Assembly: GCF_029589055.1 (NCBI RefSeq)
Contig: NZ_JARQZP010000003.1
Location: forward strand, 868,001 to 932,000
Length of the DNA: 64,000 nucleotides
Source: Vibrio hannami
Lineage (GTDB): Bacteria > Pseudomonadota > Gammaproteobacteria > Enterobacterales > Vibrionaceae
Direction of reading: 5' to 3'
Part shown: positions 44,143 to 53,802 of the stretch, in pieces
Numbering within the stretch: position 1 is the first letter of the stretch
Layout of the letters: every line of letters starts with the position of its first letter
The notes under the pieces: generated by a model
The model's database searches: none
The model's input: the letters and a program-made list of their open reading frames with translations, nothing else
What the model was told of the DNA's origin: nothing
Position numbers and translations under genes: made by a program

Positions 44143-44159
44143 GGCGGTGGCAAACCGCC
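44143..44159. promoter_or_regulatory. Hairpin in the EF-G-like gene leader
   Basis: A 6-bp stem GGCGGT/ACCGCC with a GGCAA loop, about 60 bp before the EF-G-like start. The rest of the 44085-44381 gap shows only AT-rich promoter-like sequence. Confidence 0.3.
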
Positions 44160-44381
44160 TACTCGTCTTCCAGGTCATTTTTCGGATGGGAATATGCATT
44201 TGGTATTAAAATAATCCGTTCATCGCAATCCTTTGTTATATAGCTTGAACCTATTTCCCCATAAAAAATGTGATTTATTTCATAGCTGTGACGCTAATGT
44301 TGTAGCAGAGTTAAAAAATGCCAACTAGGTATCAGATTCTCTCGGCTGACATATCTCTCTGCTAATATAGATAAGTGGAAC

Positions 44382-45176
44382 TTACATTTTTTTCTCGATC
44401 AGTTCCGCTACACTTTCGAATACCTCGTTAGCCACCGCTTTTACTTCTGGTTTTGCATTAGCGACTGCATAACCAACAAAAGATTCGACCATTGGAATGT
44501 CGTTGTAATCATCACCAATAGCCAACACTGCATCTGTTGCAACACCCGCATGCTTAGCGATTAGCTCAATCCCACTTGCCTTGCTGATGCCCTTCGGCAC
44601 TATGTTGATATAATTTAGGTTAATAAAAACTTCAACCTGATCAGAGTACAGATCCAAGATCTCGCCTCGCACCTTTTGTGCCTGTTCTAAATCTTCGCTT
44701 AAACACCCAAGCAGCAGTACTTCACCTTCAAGCGATTCTTCTATGGTTTTACTATAGATTTTGGAGTTGCGCTCAAACGCTTCTCTCGCAACCGCATCGG
44801 TCTGACTCTTTTTGCGATTAGTAAAATTACATCCATCAAAGCCGTTAGAGACAATTAGTTCGTCGTCAAACTGTTCACGTAACATTGCAGCAATGTCTTT
44901 TGCCAAATCATGCTCAAGTGCACTTTTAAAAAGAACATTATCGTCTTTATCGACAATAAATGATCCATTTAGAGAAACCAGATAGTCGTAATCGACATCT
45001 CTTACCTTACGTTCGAACCCGATACTGGCAGCATCACGCCCGGTACTGATAGCGAAAAGGTTGCCTTTCTCTCTCCACTTTTCTACCGCCTGAAGGTTAA
45101 CCTCTAAAGCTTCAGGATTAGTTTTATAGAAAAATGTTTTGTCGTAGTCGCTGGCGAGTAATTTTGATGTCGTCAC
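44382..45176 (-). CDS. HAD-superfamily (Cof-type) phosphatase
   Basis: A 264-residue HAD hydrolase with a C2-type cap. Motif I is LLASDYDKTF, with a Lys where DxDGT usually has Gly. Motif II is ISTGRD. Motif III/IV is in VLAIGDDYNDIPMVESF, with the preceding KGISKASGIELIAKH region. Such enzymes remove phosphate from sugar phosphates, flavin precursors or similar small molecules. The substrate cannot be predicted. It is monocistronic, and the downstream gene is 300 bp away. Confidence 0.88.
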   Translation of the reverse strand: MTTSKLLASDYDKTFFYKTNPEALEVNLQAVEKWREKGNLFAISTGRDAASIGFERKVRDVDYDYLVSLNGSFIVDKDDNVLFKSALEHDLAKDIAAMLREQFDDELIVSNGFDGCNFTNRKKSQTDAVAREAFERNSKIYSKTIEESLEGEVLLLGCLSEDLEQAQKVRGEILDLYSDQVEVFINLNYINIVPKGISKASGIELIAKHAGVATDAVLAIGDDYNDIPMVESFVGYAVANAKPEVKAVANEVFESVAELIEKKM

Positions 45177-45267
45177 GGTGATGCTCTTTAATTTGGAATT
45201 TGGCTAATACTAGCAAACTTGATGGGCAATTTTAATACAAATTAGATACCTATTAACTTTAGGCAAT

Positions 45268-45295
45268 AAAAAACCACCTGTGGCAGCAGGTGGCT
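45268..45295 (-). terminator. Terminator of the serine protease gene
   Basis: A stem CCACCTG/CAGGTGG (45274-45280 with 45287-45293) is followed on the minus strand by TTTTTTATT. A second perfect 8-bp hairpin (45310-45317 with 45322-45329) lies between it and the stop, giving a two-hairpin 3' end. Confidence 0.75.
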
Positions 45296-45349
45296 CTATG
45301 GAAATCGTCATCTCTGCGAAGGCAGAGATCTTATTCCTTTTTAAACGAA

Positions 45350-46444
45350 TTACTTTCTTCTTAGAAGAGCCAGTCCTCCAACAAAGAATAGAGCCCAGAA
45401 TGGTACAGAACCACCACTGCTGCCTGATGAGGTTATTGTCACAGGTTGAGCTGAATACTTGTAGGTATAATTACCATCACGGAAGTTTTGTCTTTCAGCT
45501 TCGGTAAAAGTATATTTCGCCGTTTCAGCACCACTCGTAGCGCTGTTAATCCAGGTATTAAAGTCTAGGACTTCTGAGAAAACTGATGTTGCTCCGTAGG
45601 ACACGTCTGGGTCGCCACAGATAGATGCTGGTCCGTAACTGGTCACCCCAACTAGTTTTTGTGTACTGCCATCAACCCAGTAAAGCGGGCCTCCGGAATC
45701 GCCATTACAGGTAGATGCTTCCAGATTTTCGTTACCAGATGAACTAAAAGAAATATCTCCTTCCATGCACAAATTGTAATCTGTTTCAGCAGTATAATTA
45801 CAGTTGGCATTAGGAACATAAGTCAAAGTGGCATACTGAAGGGTGTTTGTGTTATCAACATCGCTAGAGGTATTACCATGACCAACAGCTGTGAAATTAT
45901 TCGTTAATCCCGTTTCTCGATATCCACCACTTGTAGTTGCATCATCCCCCGATGCAGGGAGGTTTGCAGCATAACTACCAGAAAGCGAGAAATTCGTTAA
46001 AGGTGATTCAAGCTTCAATACAGCCACATCATGATAGAGTGTCGAGTTATTGTAGGAGTCTGGATAATAAACTTCAGAAATCCTAACTTTTGGCGTCGAA
46101 GAACTTGCTAGATTCGTTACTGACTCATTTGTCAACTGGGGGTAGACATACGTAAACAGCATACTTTCTTCAGTACTATTGCTATTAATATAAACACAGT
46201 GGGCAGCCGTTAGTATGTGGTAGTCATCTAGTATAGTTGCTCCGCAATAACGACTATATGAGTAACTCCCATTATTATAATCTATCCATGCAACCAGACG
46301 GGCGTAGGATGGGTAAGTTGACGCTGAAGTAACATCATTACCGTTAACAATCTGAGGCGCTATCTCTACATCTGCTGCGAAAGAGTATGGGCTAAATGAG
46401 AATGCAGCAAGCAGAGCCAACCCATAAATGTTTTTCTTTTTCAT
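45350..46444 (-). CDS. Secreted trypsin-like serine protease with GlyGly-CTERM anchor
   Basis: About 364 residues. The signal peptide (1 to about 24, ending SFA) is followed by a chymotrypsin-fold S1 protease beginning IVNGNDVTSASTYPSYARL. The catalytic triad is visible: His in LTAAHCV, Asp in YHDVAVLKLE, Ser in CNGDSGGPLYW. The C-terminus has SSGGSVPFWALFFVGGLALLRRK-like features, namely Gly-rich spacer, hydrophobic helix and basic end, typical of GlyGly-CTERM proteins. Those are cleaved by rhombosortase and usually exported by the type II system, as Vibrio VesA/VesB are. The ATG at 46444 is chosen over a TTG at 46462. Confidence 0.92.
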   Translation of the reverse strand: MKKKNIYGLALLAAFSFSPYSFAADVEIAPQIVNGNDVTSASTYPSYARLVAWIDYNNGSYSYSRYCGATILDDYHILTAAHCVYINSNSTEESMLFTYVYPQLTNESVTNLASSSTPKVRISEVYYPDSYNNSTLYHDVAVLKLESPLTNFSLSGSYAANLPASGDDATTSGGYRETGLTNNFTAVGHGNTSSDVDNTNTLQYATLTYVPNANCNYTAETDYNLCMEGDISFSSSGNENLEASTCNGDSGGPLYWVDGSTQKLVGVTSYGPASICGDPDVSYGATSVFSEVLDFNTWINSATSGAETAKYTFTEAERQNFRDGNYTYKYSAQPVTITSSGSSGGSVPFWALFFVGGLALLRRK

Positions 46445-46568
46445 ACAGTAACCTTCAACCAACGTGAAAAAGTATAGTACCTGCTTAATTCATAGATTAG
46501 AAATAGAAAAAAGCAGGTTATTTGTAATTATCGGTTATATGCCAAATTTTTCACGTTTTAGTGCTAAA

Positions 46569-47685
46569 TCAACCCCGGTAATAGCGCTGTGGCACAAACG
46601 GCATTTTCTCGATAGTCATTGCTAGCTTTTTGCCACGGACTTCAGCAAATACTTCGGTGCCTACAGCAGCGAGACTCAGTTTTTACATAGCCCATAGAAA
46701 CTGGCTTACCCGCATTTGGCCCCGCAGTGCCACTAGTAACAATACCGATTTCATTGTCGTTTAGATCAAATAATTTGCACCCTTCACGAACCGGAGCTTT
46801 GGTTTGCCCAACAAGGCCAACCCTCTTACGCTCGACTGCTTTTGTCTGAATCTGCTCTAATACGATATCAGCGCCAGGGAATCCACCCGCTCTTTCTCCG
46901 TCCGCTCTACGAATTTTACTGATACCCCAAAGCAAGCTTGCTTCAACTGGCGTAGTGGTTGTGTCCAGATCGTGTCCGTATAAGCACAGACCACATTCCA
47001 GGCGAAGTGAATCTCGCGCACCTAAACCAATCCACTCAACTTCCTCAAATTCAGTCAGTTTTTTAGCGAACTCCGCAGCTTTATCTGCTGGAACAGAGAT
47101 TTCATAACCATCTTCACCTGTGTAACCACTTCGGCTCACATAGCACTCAACACTGTCCAGCTCGATGATTTTTGCATCCATAAATACCATGTCGGCGACA
47201 GCCGGCTGGAGACGTGCCAATACTTCTGCTGCTTTTGGTCCCTGTAGAGCCAAAAGCGCGCGATCTTCGATAATCTCAAGTTCGACGTTATCAGGAAGGC
47301 TAGATTGAATATGAGCAATATCTTGCGCTTTACATGCCGCATTCACAACAACAAAAAGGTGGTCACCAAAGTTAGTGACCATCAAGTCATCAAGAATGCC
47401 GCCCTGCTCATTGGTAAAGAAGGCGTAACGTTGCTTGCCAGAAGGCAGGTCGATAATATCCACAGGAACAAGTGATTCCATCACTTTGGCAGCGTCTTCG
47501 CCTTTCAGACGAAGTTGTCCCATATGTGAAACATCAAACAGCCCCGCAGCATCACGTGTATGCAAATGTTCTTTTTTCACGCCCAGTGCGTACTGAACAG
47601 GCATATCATAACCGGCAAACGGGACCATTTTTGCACCTGCTTCAACGTGTAATGCGTGAAGCGGGGTTTTTAGTAACTCTGTCAT
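46569..47685 (-). CDS. gcvT: Glycine cleavage system T protein (aminomethyltransferase), 3' frameshift
   Basis: GcvT moves the methylene carbon of glycine from the H protein to tetrahydrofolate, releasing ammonia. It opens with LLKTPLHALHVEAGAKMVPF and keeps GLFDVSHMGQ and SRSGYTGEDGYEISV. As given the frame ends at 46642 with an unrelated tail after NAGKPVSMGYVKTE. Removing one T at 46674 lets the frame continue as LAAVGTEVFAEVRGKKLA and end RYYRG at 46569. That gives 372 residues, the family length. It is divergent from gcvH-gcvP, with an XRE-cupin regulator upstream on the same strand. No glyA is present here. Confidence 0.93.
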
Positions 47686-47719
47686 ACTTCCTCCATAAAG
47701 ACTGAAATCTGCGTTAATG

Positions 47720-47738
47720 TTTCCAATAGTGGATAAAT
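47720..47738. promoter_or_regulatory. Degenerate TTTCC...GGA site upstream of gcvT
   Basis: TTTCCAATAG at 47720-47729 matches the left part of the palindrome upstream of the regulator gene; the right arm is altered (TGGATAAAT). It lies 35-50 bp before the gcvT start and may be a weaker site for the same regulator. Confidence 0.35.
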
Positions 47739-47787
47739 TTACTTTGAAACATTAATAGCAGATTAACGGAGGCAATGACAAGAAAAA

Positions 47788-48429
47788 CTATTTTGCTGTA
47801 ACCCAGAGGATTAGCGCATCTGTTTCGCTTACAGACGCAAGCATATGGCCCATACTTGCGTCGTAATACACACTGTCCCCTTCGCAGAGGTTAATTGGCT
47901 CGTAGAACTCAGTGAACAAGGTTACTTCACCTTCAAGAACCAGCAAAAACTCTTCACCATCATGCTTAACCCAGTCACCGTAATCGTCAAAGCTTCTTGC
48001 TCGCACTCTGGTTTTAAAGGGCATCATTTTCTTATTGGAAAGCTGTGTTGCTAACAGTTCGTGCTCATAAGTTGACGTAGGATGCGGTTTACCCTGCTCA
48101 TGTCGGGTGATATCTCTGCGGCCTGTTGCCGCCTTAGATTTTGGTGGTTCGAACAATTGGGGCATATCGATTTGCAGCCCCGATGCCAGCTTCTGCATGG
48201 CCTGAAACGTAGGAGAGATTTGCTCGTTCTCTATTTTTGAAAGCGTCGACCTGGCAAGGCCTGTACGCTGACTCGCCTCCTCCAGTGTTATCCCTAATTT
48301 GGCACGGATATCTTTTATTTTCTCACCCAGTTTCAGAGGTTCTATGTTCTCGTCAACTTTCTCTTTTGCTAAGGTGATTGATGGGTATTCATCCAGAAAT
48401 TCGTTAGGCATGAGACTCTCTTCTTCCAT
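47788..48429 (-). CDS. XRE-cupin regulator of the glycine cleavage locus
   Basis: About 213 residues. The XRE helix-turn-helix lies near 25-80 (GITLEEASQRTGLARSTLSK) and a C-terminal cupin near 135-205 (GEEFLLVLEGEVTLFTEFYE). The ATG at 48429 has AGGGAG 5 nt upstream; the frame open to 48453 would need a TTG. It lies between gcvT and gcvHP and is transcribed with gcvT, so it probably controls the whole locus in response to glycine or a related compound. A palindrome TTTCC-N4-GGAAA lies upstream of both its own gene and gcvH, a likely operator. Ligand and direction of control are unknown. Confidence 0.88.
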   Translation of the reverse strand: MEEESLMPNEFLDEYPSITLAKEKVDENIEPLKLGEKIKDIRAKLGITLEEASQRTGLARSTLSKIENEQISPTFQAMQKLASGLQIDMPQLFEPPKSKAATGRRDITRHEQGKPHPTSTYEHELLATQLSNKKMMPFKTRVRARSFDDYGDWVKHDGEEFLLVLEGEVTLFTEFYEPINLCEGDSVYYDASMGHMLASVSETDALILWVTAK

Positions 48430-48510
48430 GTATCTCCCTGCATTCTCACACAAGCAGATGAGTTTTCAAGTATTGCACCAAGTATGGCCCTATTTTGGTG
48501 CATCGCAAGG

Positions 48511-48534
48511 AAAAATTTCCAATAGGAAATTTTT
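48511..48534. promoter_or_regulatory. Perfect palindrome, likely operator of the XRE-cupin regulator
   Basis: 10-bp arms AAAAATTTCC and GGAAATTTTT around AATA lie about 80 bp before the regulator start, in the divergent region with gcvH. The core is TTTCC-N4-GGAAA. Confidence 0.6.
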
Positions 48535-48711
48535 GTTTGATCAATGATTCCAGTAAAGGTATGTTACGTCCTTGTTAGATGAACAATTGATGATACACGC
48601 AAACGTATACGCGCTGCATTAACAAGCAGAAGTAGAACCAAAACCAATCAATTTTGCAATGCAAGAGCTGGATCACATCTAACCGGACAAACGGCCCTTA
48701 AGAGATAACAA

Positions 48712-48725
48712 TTTCCAAAAGGAAA
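48712..48725. promoter_or_regulatory. Second TTTCC-N4-GGAAA site, upstream of gcvH
   Basis: The same core as at 48511-48534 (TTTCC-AAAA-GGAAA), 120 bp before gcvH. It overlaps the ribosome binding site of the small ORF at 48729, so binding could affect transcription here. Confidence 0.5.
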
Positions 48726-48728
48726 GCT

Positions 48729-48854
48729 ATGCTCATTAACGGTGAAACCATTAACGGCGAAAAAATAGGTTTGTCTGATAAACAGAATTTATTCGAGCAG
48801 GATTCTGCTCTTAATGACTTAAATACGAATCGGAGATTTGATACATGGATATGA
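48729..48854 (+). CDS. Candidate 41-codon upstream ORF overlapping the gcvH start
   Basis: ATG at 48729 with AAAAGGAAAGCT just upstream, a good ribosome binding site. It encodes MLINGETINGEKIGLSDKQN and 21 more residues, hydrophilic and without signal or membrane segment. Its stop TGA at 48852-48854 overlaps the gcvH start at 48845, an arrangement typical of translational coupling. It contains three Gly codons in the first 14. It could be a leader peptide that tunes gcvH translation, or simply a chance frame. I recognise no family. Confidence 0.4.
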   Translation: MLINGETINGEKIGLSDKQNLFEQDSALNDLNTNRRFDTWI

Positions 48855-49225
48855 CACTGAAATTTGCTGATAGTCACGAGTGGGTTAAAGACAATGGCGA
48901 CGGTACTGTAACTATCGGTATTTCTGACCACGCACAAAAAATGCTTGGCGATGTAGTGTTTGTAGACCTGCCAGATATTGAAGACGAAATTGAAGCTGGT
49001 GAAAGTTTCTCACTAGTTGAATCAGTTAAAGCAGCATCTGACATTTACGCACCAATTACCGGTGAAATCGTTGAAATCAACGAAGAGCTGGAAGATAGCC
49101 CAGAGTTAGTTAACGAAGAACCTTATGAAGGTGGATGGATTGCACGCGTAAAAATGTCCGATCCAGAAGAGCTTGACAACCTGAAAGGTGCAGAAGAATA
49201 CCTAGAAAGCATCGAAGAAGAGTAA
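48845..49225 (+). CDS. gcvH: Glycine cleavage system H protein
   Basis: A 126-residue lipoyl carrier protein that shuttles the aminomethyl group between P, T and L proteins. The lipoylated Lys is in VESVKAASDIYAPITG near residue 63, and the N-terminal KFADSHEWVKDNGDGTVTIG is typical. The start ATG at 48845 has CGGAG about 10 nt upstream and overlaps the end of a small upstream ORF. gcvP follows after 44 bp. With gcvT on the other strand it completes three of the four GCS proteins; the L protein (dihydrolipoamide dehydrogenase) is shared and encoded elsewhere. Confidence 0.96.
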   Translation: MDMTLKFADSHEWVKDNGDGTVTIGISDHAQKMLGDVVFVDLPDIEDEIEAGESFSLVESVKAASDIYAPITGEIVEINEELEDSPELVNEEPYEGGWIARVKMSDPEELDNLKGAEEYLESIEEE

Positions 49226-49269
49226 TAACGGAATTTTAGAAGCAAAGTGCTTTTAAAAGGTAAGGAAAC

Positions 49270-52155
49270 ATGACAGATCTAACTAATCACCAGAGCTTGT
49301 TAAGTCAGCTAAACACCCAAAACGAATTTGTAGCGCGCCATAACGGACCGAACAAATCAGATCAATCTAAAATGCTTAACACGATTAAGGCCGAAAGCCT
49401 GGATCAGTTGATTGAGCAGACAGTACCTAAATCGATTCGCCTTGAAAATCCGCTTTCTCTTGAAGGCCCGATGAGCGAATTCGATATGCTGGCGCAGATG
49501 AAGGAGTTCGCTAATCAAAACCAGATAAAGCGCACTTTCATCGGTCAGGGCTACTACAATACGTTTGTTCCAAATGTCATTCTGCGTAATGTGTTGGAAA
49601 ATCCGGGTTGGTATACCGCATATACACCATACCAGCCAGAGATATCACAGGGTCGTCTTGAAGCACTACTTAACTTCCAGCAGATGGTGATGGATCTTAC
49701 CGGGATGGAAATTGCGAACGCTTCACTTCTTGATGAAGCAACGGCGGCAGCCGAGGCAATGTCACTTTGTAAGCGCGCTGGTAAAAGTAAGAGCAAGGTC
49801 TTCTTTGTTGCTGACGATGTGCACCCTCAAACCATTGAAGTTGTTAAAACTCGTGCGGAGTTCTTTGGCTTCGAGGTGCTTGTTGCGAATATCGATACAC
49901 TTGCTGAGCAGGACTTTTTTGGTGCTCTGCTTCAATATCCGTCAACTACAGGTGAAGTACGTGATCTAACTGACATTATCGCTGCAGCTCAAGCCAATAA
50001 AACGGTAGTGACAGTTGCGACTGATTTGCTTGCCTCTACGCTGTTAAAACCTGCAGGTGAAATGGGTGCTGATGTTGTAATTGGTAGTGCACAGCGCTTT
50101 GGTGTTCCTATGGGATACGGCGGCCCTCACGCAGCATTTATGGCGACTCGTGACAAGCACAAGCGAACAATGCCGGGCCGAGTTATTGGTGTTTCTATCG
50201 ATTCGAAAGGCAATCAGGCACTTCGAATGGCAATGCAGACCCGCGAGCAGCATATTCGCCGTGAGAAAGCGACGTCAAACATCTGTACCGCTCAAGCGTT
50301 ACTTGCAAACATGGCTGCTTTCTACGCTGTATATCATGGAAGCGAAGGTCTGAAGACTATCGCCCGTCGTACCCATCATATGACCGCCGTTCTGGCTGCT
50401 GGCCTGACTAAGTCTGGTTTCGAGTTAGAGCACAACAGCTTCTTTGACACCATTACCGTGTTAAGCAACGATAAAACCGAAGCGCTATACAAAGCGGCAC
50501 GCCAAGCAGATATCAACCTACGTAAGTTTGACAACAAACTTGGCGTAAGTCTGGATGAAACAACGACCACGCAAGACATTGAAACACTGTTCTCTGTATT
50601 TGGTGTTAAAGAATCAGTAGAAAGCTTATCTTCTGAAATCGCTCAGAATGAGTTCGCTGCAATCCCAGAAAACTGTCGTCGTGAGTCTGAGTTCCTTACT
50701 CATCCGGTATTTAACACGCACCACAGTGAAACTCAGATGATGCGTTACCTGAAGCAGTTGGAAAACAAAGATTTCTCCCTGACGCACGGTATGATCCCTC
50801 TGGGCAGCTGCACCATGAAGCTCAATGCGGCAGCAGAAATGATCCCAGTAACCTGGCCGGAATTTGGTTCTATCCACCCGTTTGTACCTCAAGAGCAAGC
50901 TGCTGGTTATAGCGCACTTGCAACTTCACTTAAGAAGATGCTGTGTGAAATAACAGGTTACGATGAGTTTTCTCTTCAGCCGAACTCTGGCGCATCCGGT
51001 GAATATGCAGGTTTGCTTGCAATCCAACGCTACCATCAGAGCCGAGGTGAGGGTCACCGTAATATCTGTCTGATCCCAAGTTCCGCGCACGGCACTAACC
51101 CGGCAACGGCATCGATGATGTCGCAAAAAGTGGTTGTGGTTAAATGTGATGAAAACGGGAATATCGATGTTCAGGATCTGGGTGCGAAGATAGAAAAGCA
51201 CAAAGATAACCTATCCAGCATTATGATCACCTACCCTTCTACGCACGGTGTGTATGAAGAGCAGGTGCAGCAAGTTTGTGATATGGTGCATGCAGCCGGC
51301 GGTCAGGTTTATCTTGACGGCGCGAACATGAACGCACAGGTTGGTTTAACCTCTCCTGGTTTTATCGGCTCGGATGTGTCTCACCTTAACCTGCACAAGA
51401 CCTTCTGTATCCCTCACGGTGGCGGCGGCCCGGGCATGGGACCAATCGGCGTAAAATCTCACCTTGCGCCTTTCTTACCGGGACATATTGAAAATGGTAT
51501 CGAAGGTAAAGAGTACGCTGTTGCGGCGGCTGATATGGGTAGTGCGTCTATTCTGTCAATCTCATGGGCGTATATCGCGATGATGGGTGAAGTAGGGCTT
51601 ACTGAAGCAACTAAGGTCGCGATCCTAAACGCTAACTACGTAACAGAGCGTCTTCTTCCTCATTATCCAGTACTTTATCGTGGCTCAAATGGCCGTGTTG
51701 CACACGAGTGTATTATTGATATTCGCCCACTTAAGGAAGAAACCGGAATCAGTGAAGAAGATATCGCTAAGCGTTTGATGGATTACGGATTCCACGCTCC
51801 GACGATGTCTTTCCCGGTTGCAGGCACGCTGATGGTTGAACCAACAGAGTCAGAAGATTTGGAAGAGTTAGATAGATTCTGTGATGCGATGATTTCTATC
51901 CGCGAAGAGATGAACAAGGTGAAATCTGGCGAGTGGCCACTTGAAGACAACCCTCTTGTGAATGCTCCGCATACTCAGGCAGATGTAACTGAAAGCAACT
52001 GGGAACATCCTTACTCTCGCGAACTAGCGTTCTTCCCATCTAAGCAAGTAAGAGCTTCTAAGTACTGGCCAACGGTTAATCGTGTTGACAATGTATATGG
52101 AGACAGAAATTTGATCTGTTCATGCCCTTCGATTGATGAATATGTGGATGAGTGA
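49270..52155 (+). CDS. gcvP: Glycine dehydrogenase (decarboxylating), P protein
   Basis: A 961-residue PLP enzyme that decarboxylates glycine and loads the aminomethyl group on GcvH. It is the single-chain form, with N- and C-terminal halves both of aminotransferase-like fold. FVARHNGPN is near the N-terminus, and [20 protein letters not shown] is near 117. The PLP lysine is in [18 protein letters not shown] near 705, and the C-terminus is close to the family length. It is co-transcribed with gcvH and ends before a strong terminator. AAGG stands before the ATG. Confidence 0.97.
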   Translation: MTDLTNHQSLLSQLNTQNEFVARHNGPNKSDQSKMLNTIKAESLDQLIEQTVPKSIRLENPLSLEGPMSEFDMLAQMKEFANQNQIKRTFIGQGYYNTFVPNVILRNVLENPGWYTAYTPYQPEISQGRLEALLNFQQMVMDLTGMEIANASLLDEATAAAEAMSLCKRAGKSKSKVFFVADDVHPQTIEVVKTRAEFFGFEVLVANIDTLAEQDFFGALLQYPSTTGEVRDLTDIIAAAQANKTVVTVATDLLASTLLKPAGEMGADVVIGSAQRFGVPMGYGGPHAAFMATRDKHKRTMPGRVIGVSIDSKGNQALRMAMQTREQHIRREKATSNICTAQALLANMAAFYAVYHGSEGLKTIARRTHHMTAVLAAGLTKSGFELEHNSFFDTITVLSNDKTEALYKAARQADINLRKFDNKLGVSLDETTTTQDIETLFSVFGVKESVESLSSEIAQNEFAAIPENCRRESEFLTHPVFNTHHSETQMMRYLKQLENKDFSLTHGMIPLGSCTMKLNAAAEMIPVTWPEFGSIHPFVPQEQAAGYSALATSLKKMLCEITGYDEFSLQPNSGASGEYAGLLAIQRYHQSRGEGHRNICLIPSSAHGTNPATASMMSQKVVVVKCDENGNIDVQDLGAKIEKHKDNLSSIMITYPSTHGVYEEQVQQVCDMVHAAGGQVYLDGANMNAQVGLTSPGFIGSDVSHLNLHKTFCIPHGGGGPGMGPIGVKSHLAPFLPGHIENGIEGKEYAVAAADMGSASILSISWAYIAMMGEVGLTEATKVAILNANYVTERLLPHYPVLYRGSNGRVAHECIIDIRPLKEETGISEEDIAKRLMDYGFHAPTMSFPVAGTLMVEPTESEDLEELDRFCDAMISIREEMNKVKSGEWPLEDNPLVNAPHTQADVTESNWEHPYSRELAFFPSKQVRASKYWPTVNRVDNVYGDRNLICSCPSIDEYVDE

Positions 52156-52206
52156 GTTTTTGTTGAGGACACCTGATTAAGTCGGTTTAAATCAGCTAAT
52201 TTCGAA

Positions 52207-52235
52207 AAGCGAGCCAGAAATGGTTCGCTTTTTTT
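52207..52235 (+). terminator. Terminator of gcvHP
   Basis: A 9-bp stem AAGCGAGCC/GGTTCGCTT (one G-T pair) with a 6-nt loop is followed by seven T. Confidence 0.85.
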
Positions 52236-52303
52236 ATCCTTAAATACAACACGCCACTTGAACATATCTGGTTTATTTTCATTAGCATAAGGATGTCATG
52301 AGT

Positions 52304-52342
52304 TCGGTAGGCATTCCCACGCGGAGCGTCTGGAACGAGGGG
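52304..52342. repeat. REP-like element (ATTCCCACGC-GGA-GCGT...GGAACGAG)
   Basis: An imperfect palindrome between gcvP and guaC. The sequence type ATTCCCACGC...GCG...GGAACGAG recurs widely in gammaproteobacterial intergenic regions. Here the right arm has CT in place of GG. Only one copy is seen in this window. Confidence 0.4.
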
Positions 52343-52375
52343 GTATTAAAGAGCAAAGCCCGTAAAATACCAAAA

Positions 52376-52398
52376 AGAAAGCCGCTAAAAGCGGCTCC
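52376..52398 (-). terminator. Terminator of guaC
   Basis: A 7-bp stem AGCCGCT/AGCGGCT with an AAA loop (52380-52396). On the minus strand it is followed by TTCTTTTTGG, about 30 bp after the guaC stop. Confidence 0.8.
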
Positions 52399-52428
52399 CA
52401 TAATTCAAATTTTCGAAAGCTCGGTGTT

Positions 52429-53472
52429 TTACTCTTTACCGAAAACGTTGTTCTCTTGCTCTTGTACGCGGATGAATGTGGTGCGCTTAGTTAGCTCTTT
52501 AAGCTTTGCTGCACCTACATATGTACAGGTTGAACGCACGCCGCCAAGGATGTCTGAGATAGTGCCATGAACGCTACCACGGTATGGTAATAGTACGGTT
52601 TTGCCTTCAGCAGCGCGGTACTGTGCAACACCGCCAGAATGCTTGTCCATAGCTGACTGAGAGCTCATTCCGTAGAACTTCATAAACTTCTCGCCATCCA
52701 CTTCGACAACATCACCGCCTGACTCTTCGTGACCTGCCAGCATGCCGCCAAGCATTACGAAATCTGCACCGCCACCGAACGCTTTTGATACATCACCGGC
52801 ACATGCACAGCCACCGTCACCGATGATGCGACCACCAAGGCCGTGCGCCGCATCAGCACACTCGATGATAGCAGAAAGCTGAGGGTAACCAACACCAGTT
52901 TTAACACGTGTTGTACATACAGAACCAGGGCCAATACCTACTTTAACGATATCGGCACCAGCAAGAATAAGTTCTTCCACCATATCGCCTGTTACAACGT
53001 TACCAGCAGAGATTACTTTTTCCGGAAACGCTTCACGCACTCGGCTTACGTACTCAACAAGGTGTTCAGAGTAACCATTAGCAATATCGATACAGATAAA
53101 GATAAGGTCGTCAGAAAGCGCCATAATATCCAGAGTCTTCTGGAATTCAGCATCAGAAGTACCAGTAGATACCATCACGTTATTCAGTGTTTTCGCGTCG
53201 GCATTTTTAACGAACTCAGCCCAATCTTCAACCGTGTAGTGTTTGTGAACCGCAGTCATTACATTGTGTTCAGCAAGAGCCGCAGCCATTTCAAAGCTCG
53301 CCACAGAGTCCATATTAGCAGCAATCACAGGTACACCTGACCATTGACGACCGCTATGCTTGAATGTAAACTCGCGGGTTAAATTTACTTGAGAGCGGCT
53401 TTTAAGAGTTGAACGCTTAGGGCGAAACAGTACATCTTTAAAACCAAGCTTAAGTTCTTGTTCGATACGCAT
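52429..53472 (-). CDS. guaC: GMP reductase
   Basis: A 347-residue TIM-barrel enzyme that converts GMP to IMP with NADPH in purine salvage. It begins with [20 protein letters not shown] and carries the catalytic Cys in [12 protein letters not shown] near residue 186. The later segment [20 protein letters not shown] is as in GuaC rather than IMP dehydrogenase, and there are no CBS domains. The length is as in E. coli. It stands alone between gcvP (convergent) and the GGDEF-EAL gene upstream. Its leader has several inverted repeats and a terminator, suggesting control in the 5' region. Confidence 0.95.
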   Translation of the reverse strand: MRIEQELKLGFKDVLFRPKRSTLKSRSQVNLTREFTFKHSGRQWSGVPVIAANMDSVASFEMAAALAEHNVMTAVHKHYTVEDWAEFVKNADAKTLNNVMVSTGTSDAEFQKTLDIMALSDDLIFICIDIANGYSEHLVEYVSRVREAFPEKVISAGNVVTGDMVEELILAGADIVKVGIGPGSVCTTRVKTGVGYPQLSAIIECADAAHGLGGRIIGDGGCACAGDVSKAFGGGADFVMLGGMLAGHEESGGDVVEVDGEKFMKFYGMSSQSAMDKHSGGVAQYRAAEGKTVLLPYRGSVHGTISDILGGVRSTCTYVGAAKLKELTKRTTFIRVQEQENNVFGKE

Positions 53473-53802
53473 TGTGCAATTCCTTGATTGTTAAACTGTG
53501 TGTCCTTCACACGGCAACACTTTGAGCAGTGCTCAGTAACGCTTTGGCAGAAGCTTTACTTTTCTTCGGACACAAAAAAACCGGAGCGTTGGCAGACGCT
53601 CCGGTTTTCAGCATTATAGGCTGTGATTTATTTGTGACAAGTCTGATAATTAATATTTTTTTGTGCTATTCTTTCGAAGATACCATACCTAAAAAACCAC
53701 TCCAATCGCTTAGTTCTTACAAAAACCTATACTAATCAATACGATATTCCATAACTAAGCTTGTGTTAACAGTCTTTTCCCAAACAGATCCACGCAAGCA
53801 CT
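53473..53802. other. guaC leader/promoter region and 3' end of the GGDEF-EAL gene
   Basis: A 330-bp gap. It holds a strong terminator (53577-53608), a 13-bp palindrome TGAGCAGTGCTCA (53523-53535), and a pair of complementary segments (GTGTCC near 53501 and GGACAC near 53568) that could form a leader stem. No coding frame is convincing. Confidence 0.55.
53577..53608 (-). terminator. Terminator between the GGDEF-EAL gene and guaC
   Basis: A 12-bp stem (53577-53588 with 53597-53608) with an 8-nt loop. On the minus strand it is followed by TTTG, with T-rich arms giving a run of seven T. It ends the GGDEF-EAL transcript or attenuates guaC. Confidence 0.8.

Noticed and set aside
48454..48844. Tandem glycine riboswitch upstream of gcvH
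   Set aside because: The region lacks the conserved glycine-aptamer core and any terminator switch. Palindromic protein-type operators are seen instead.
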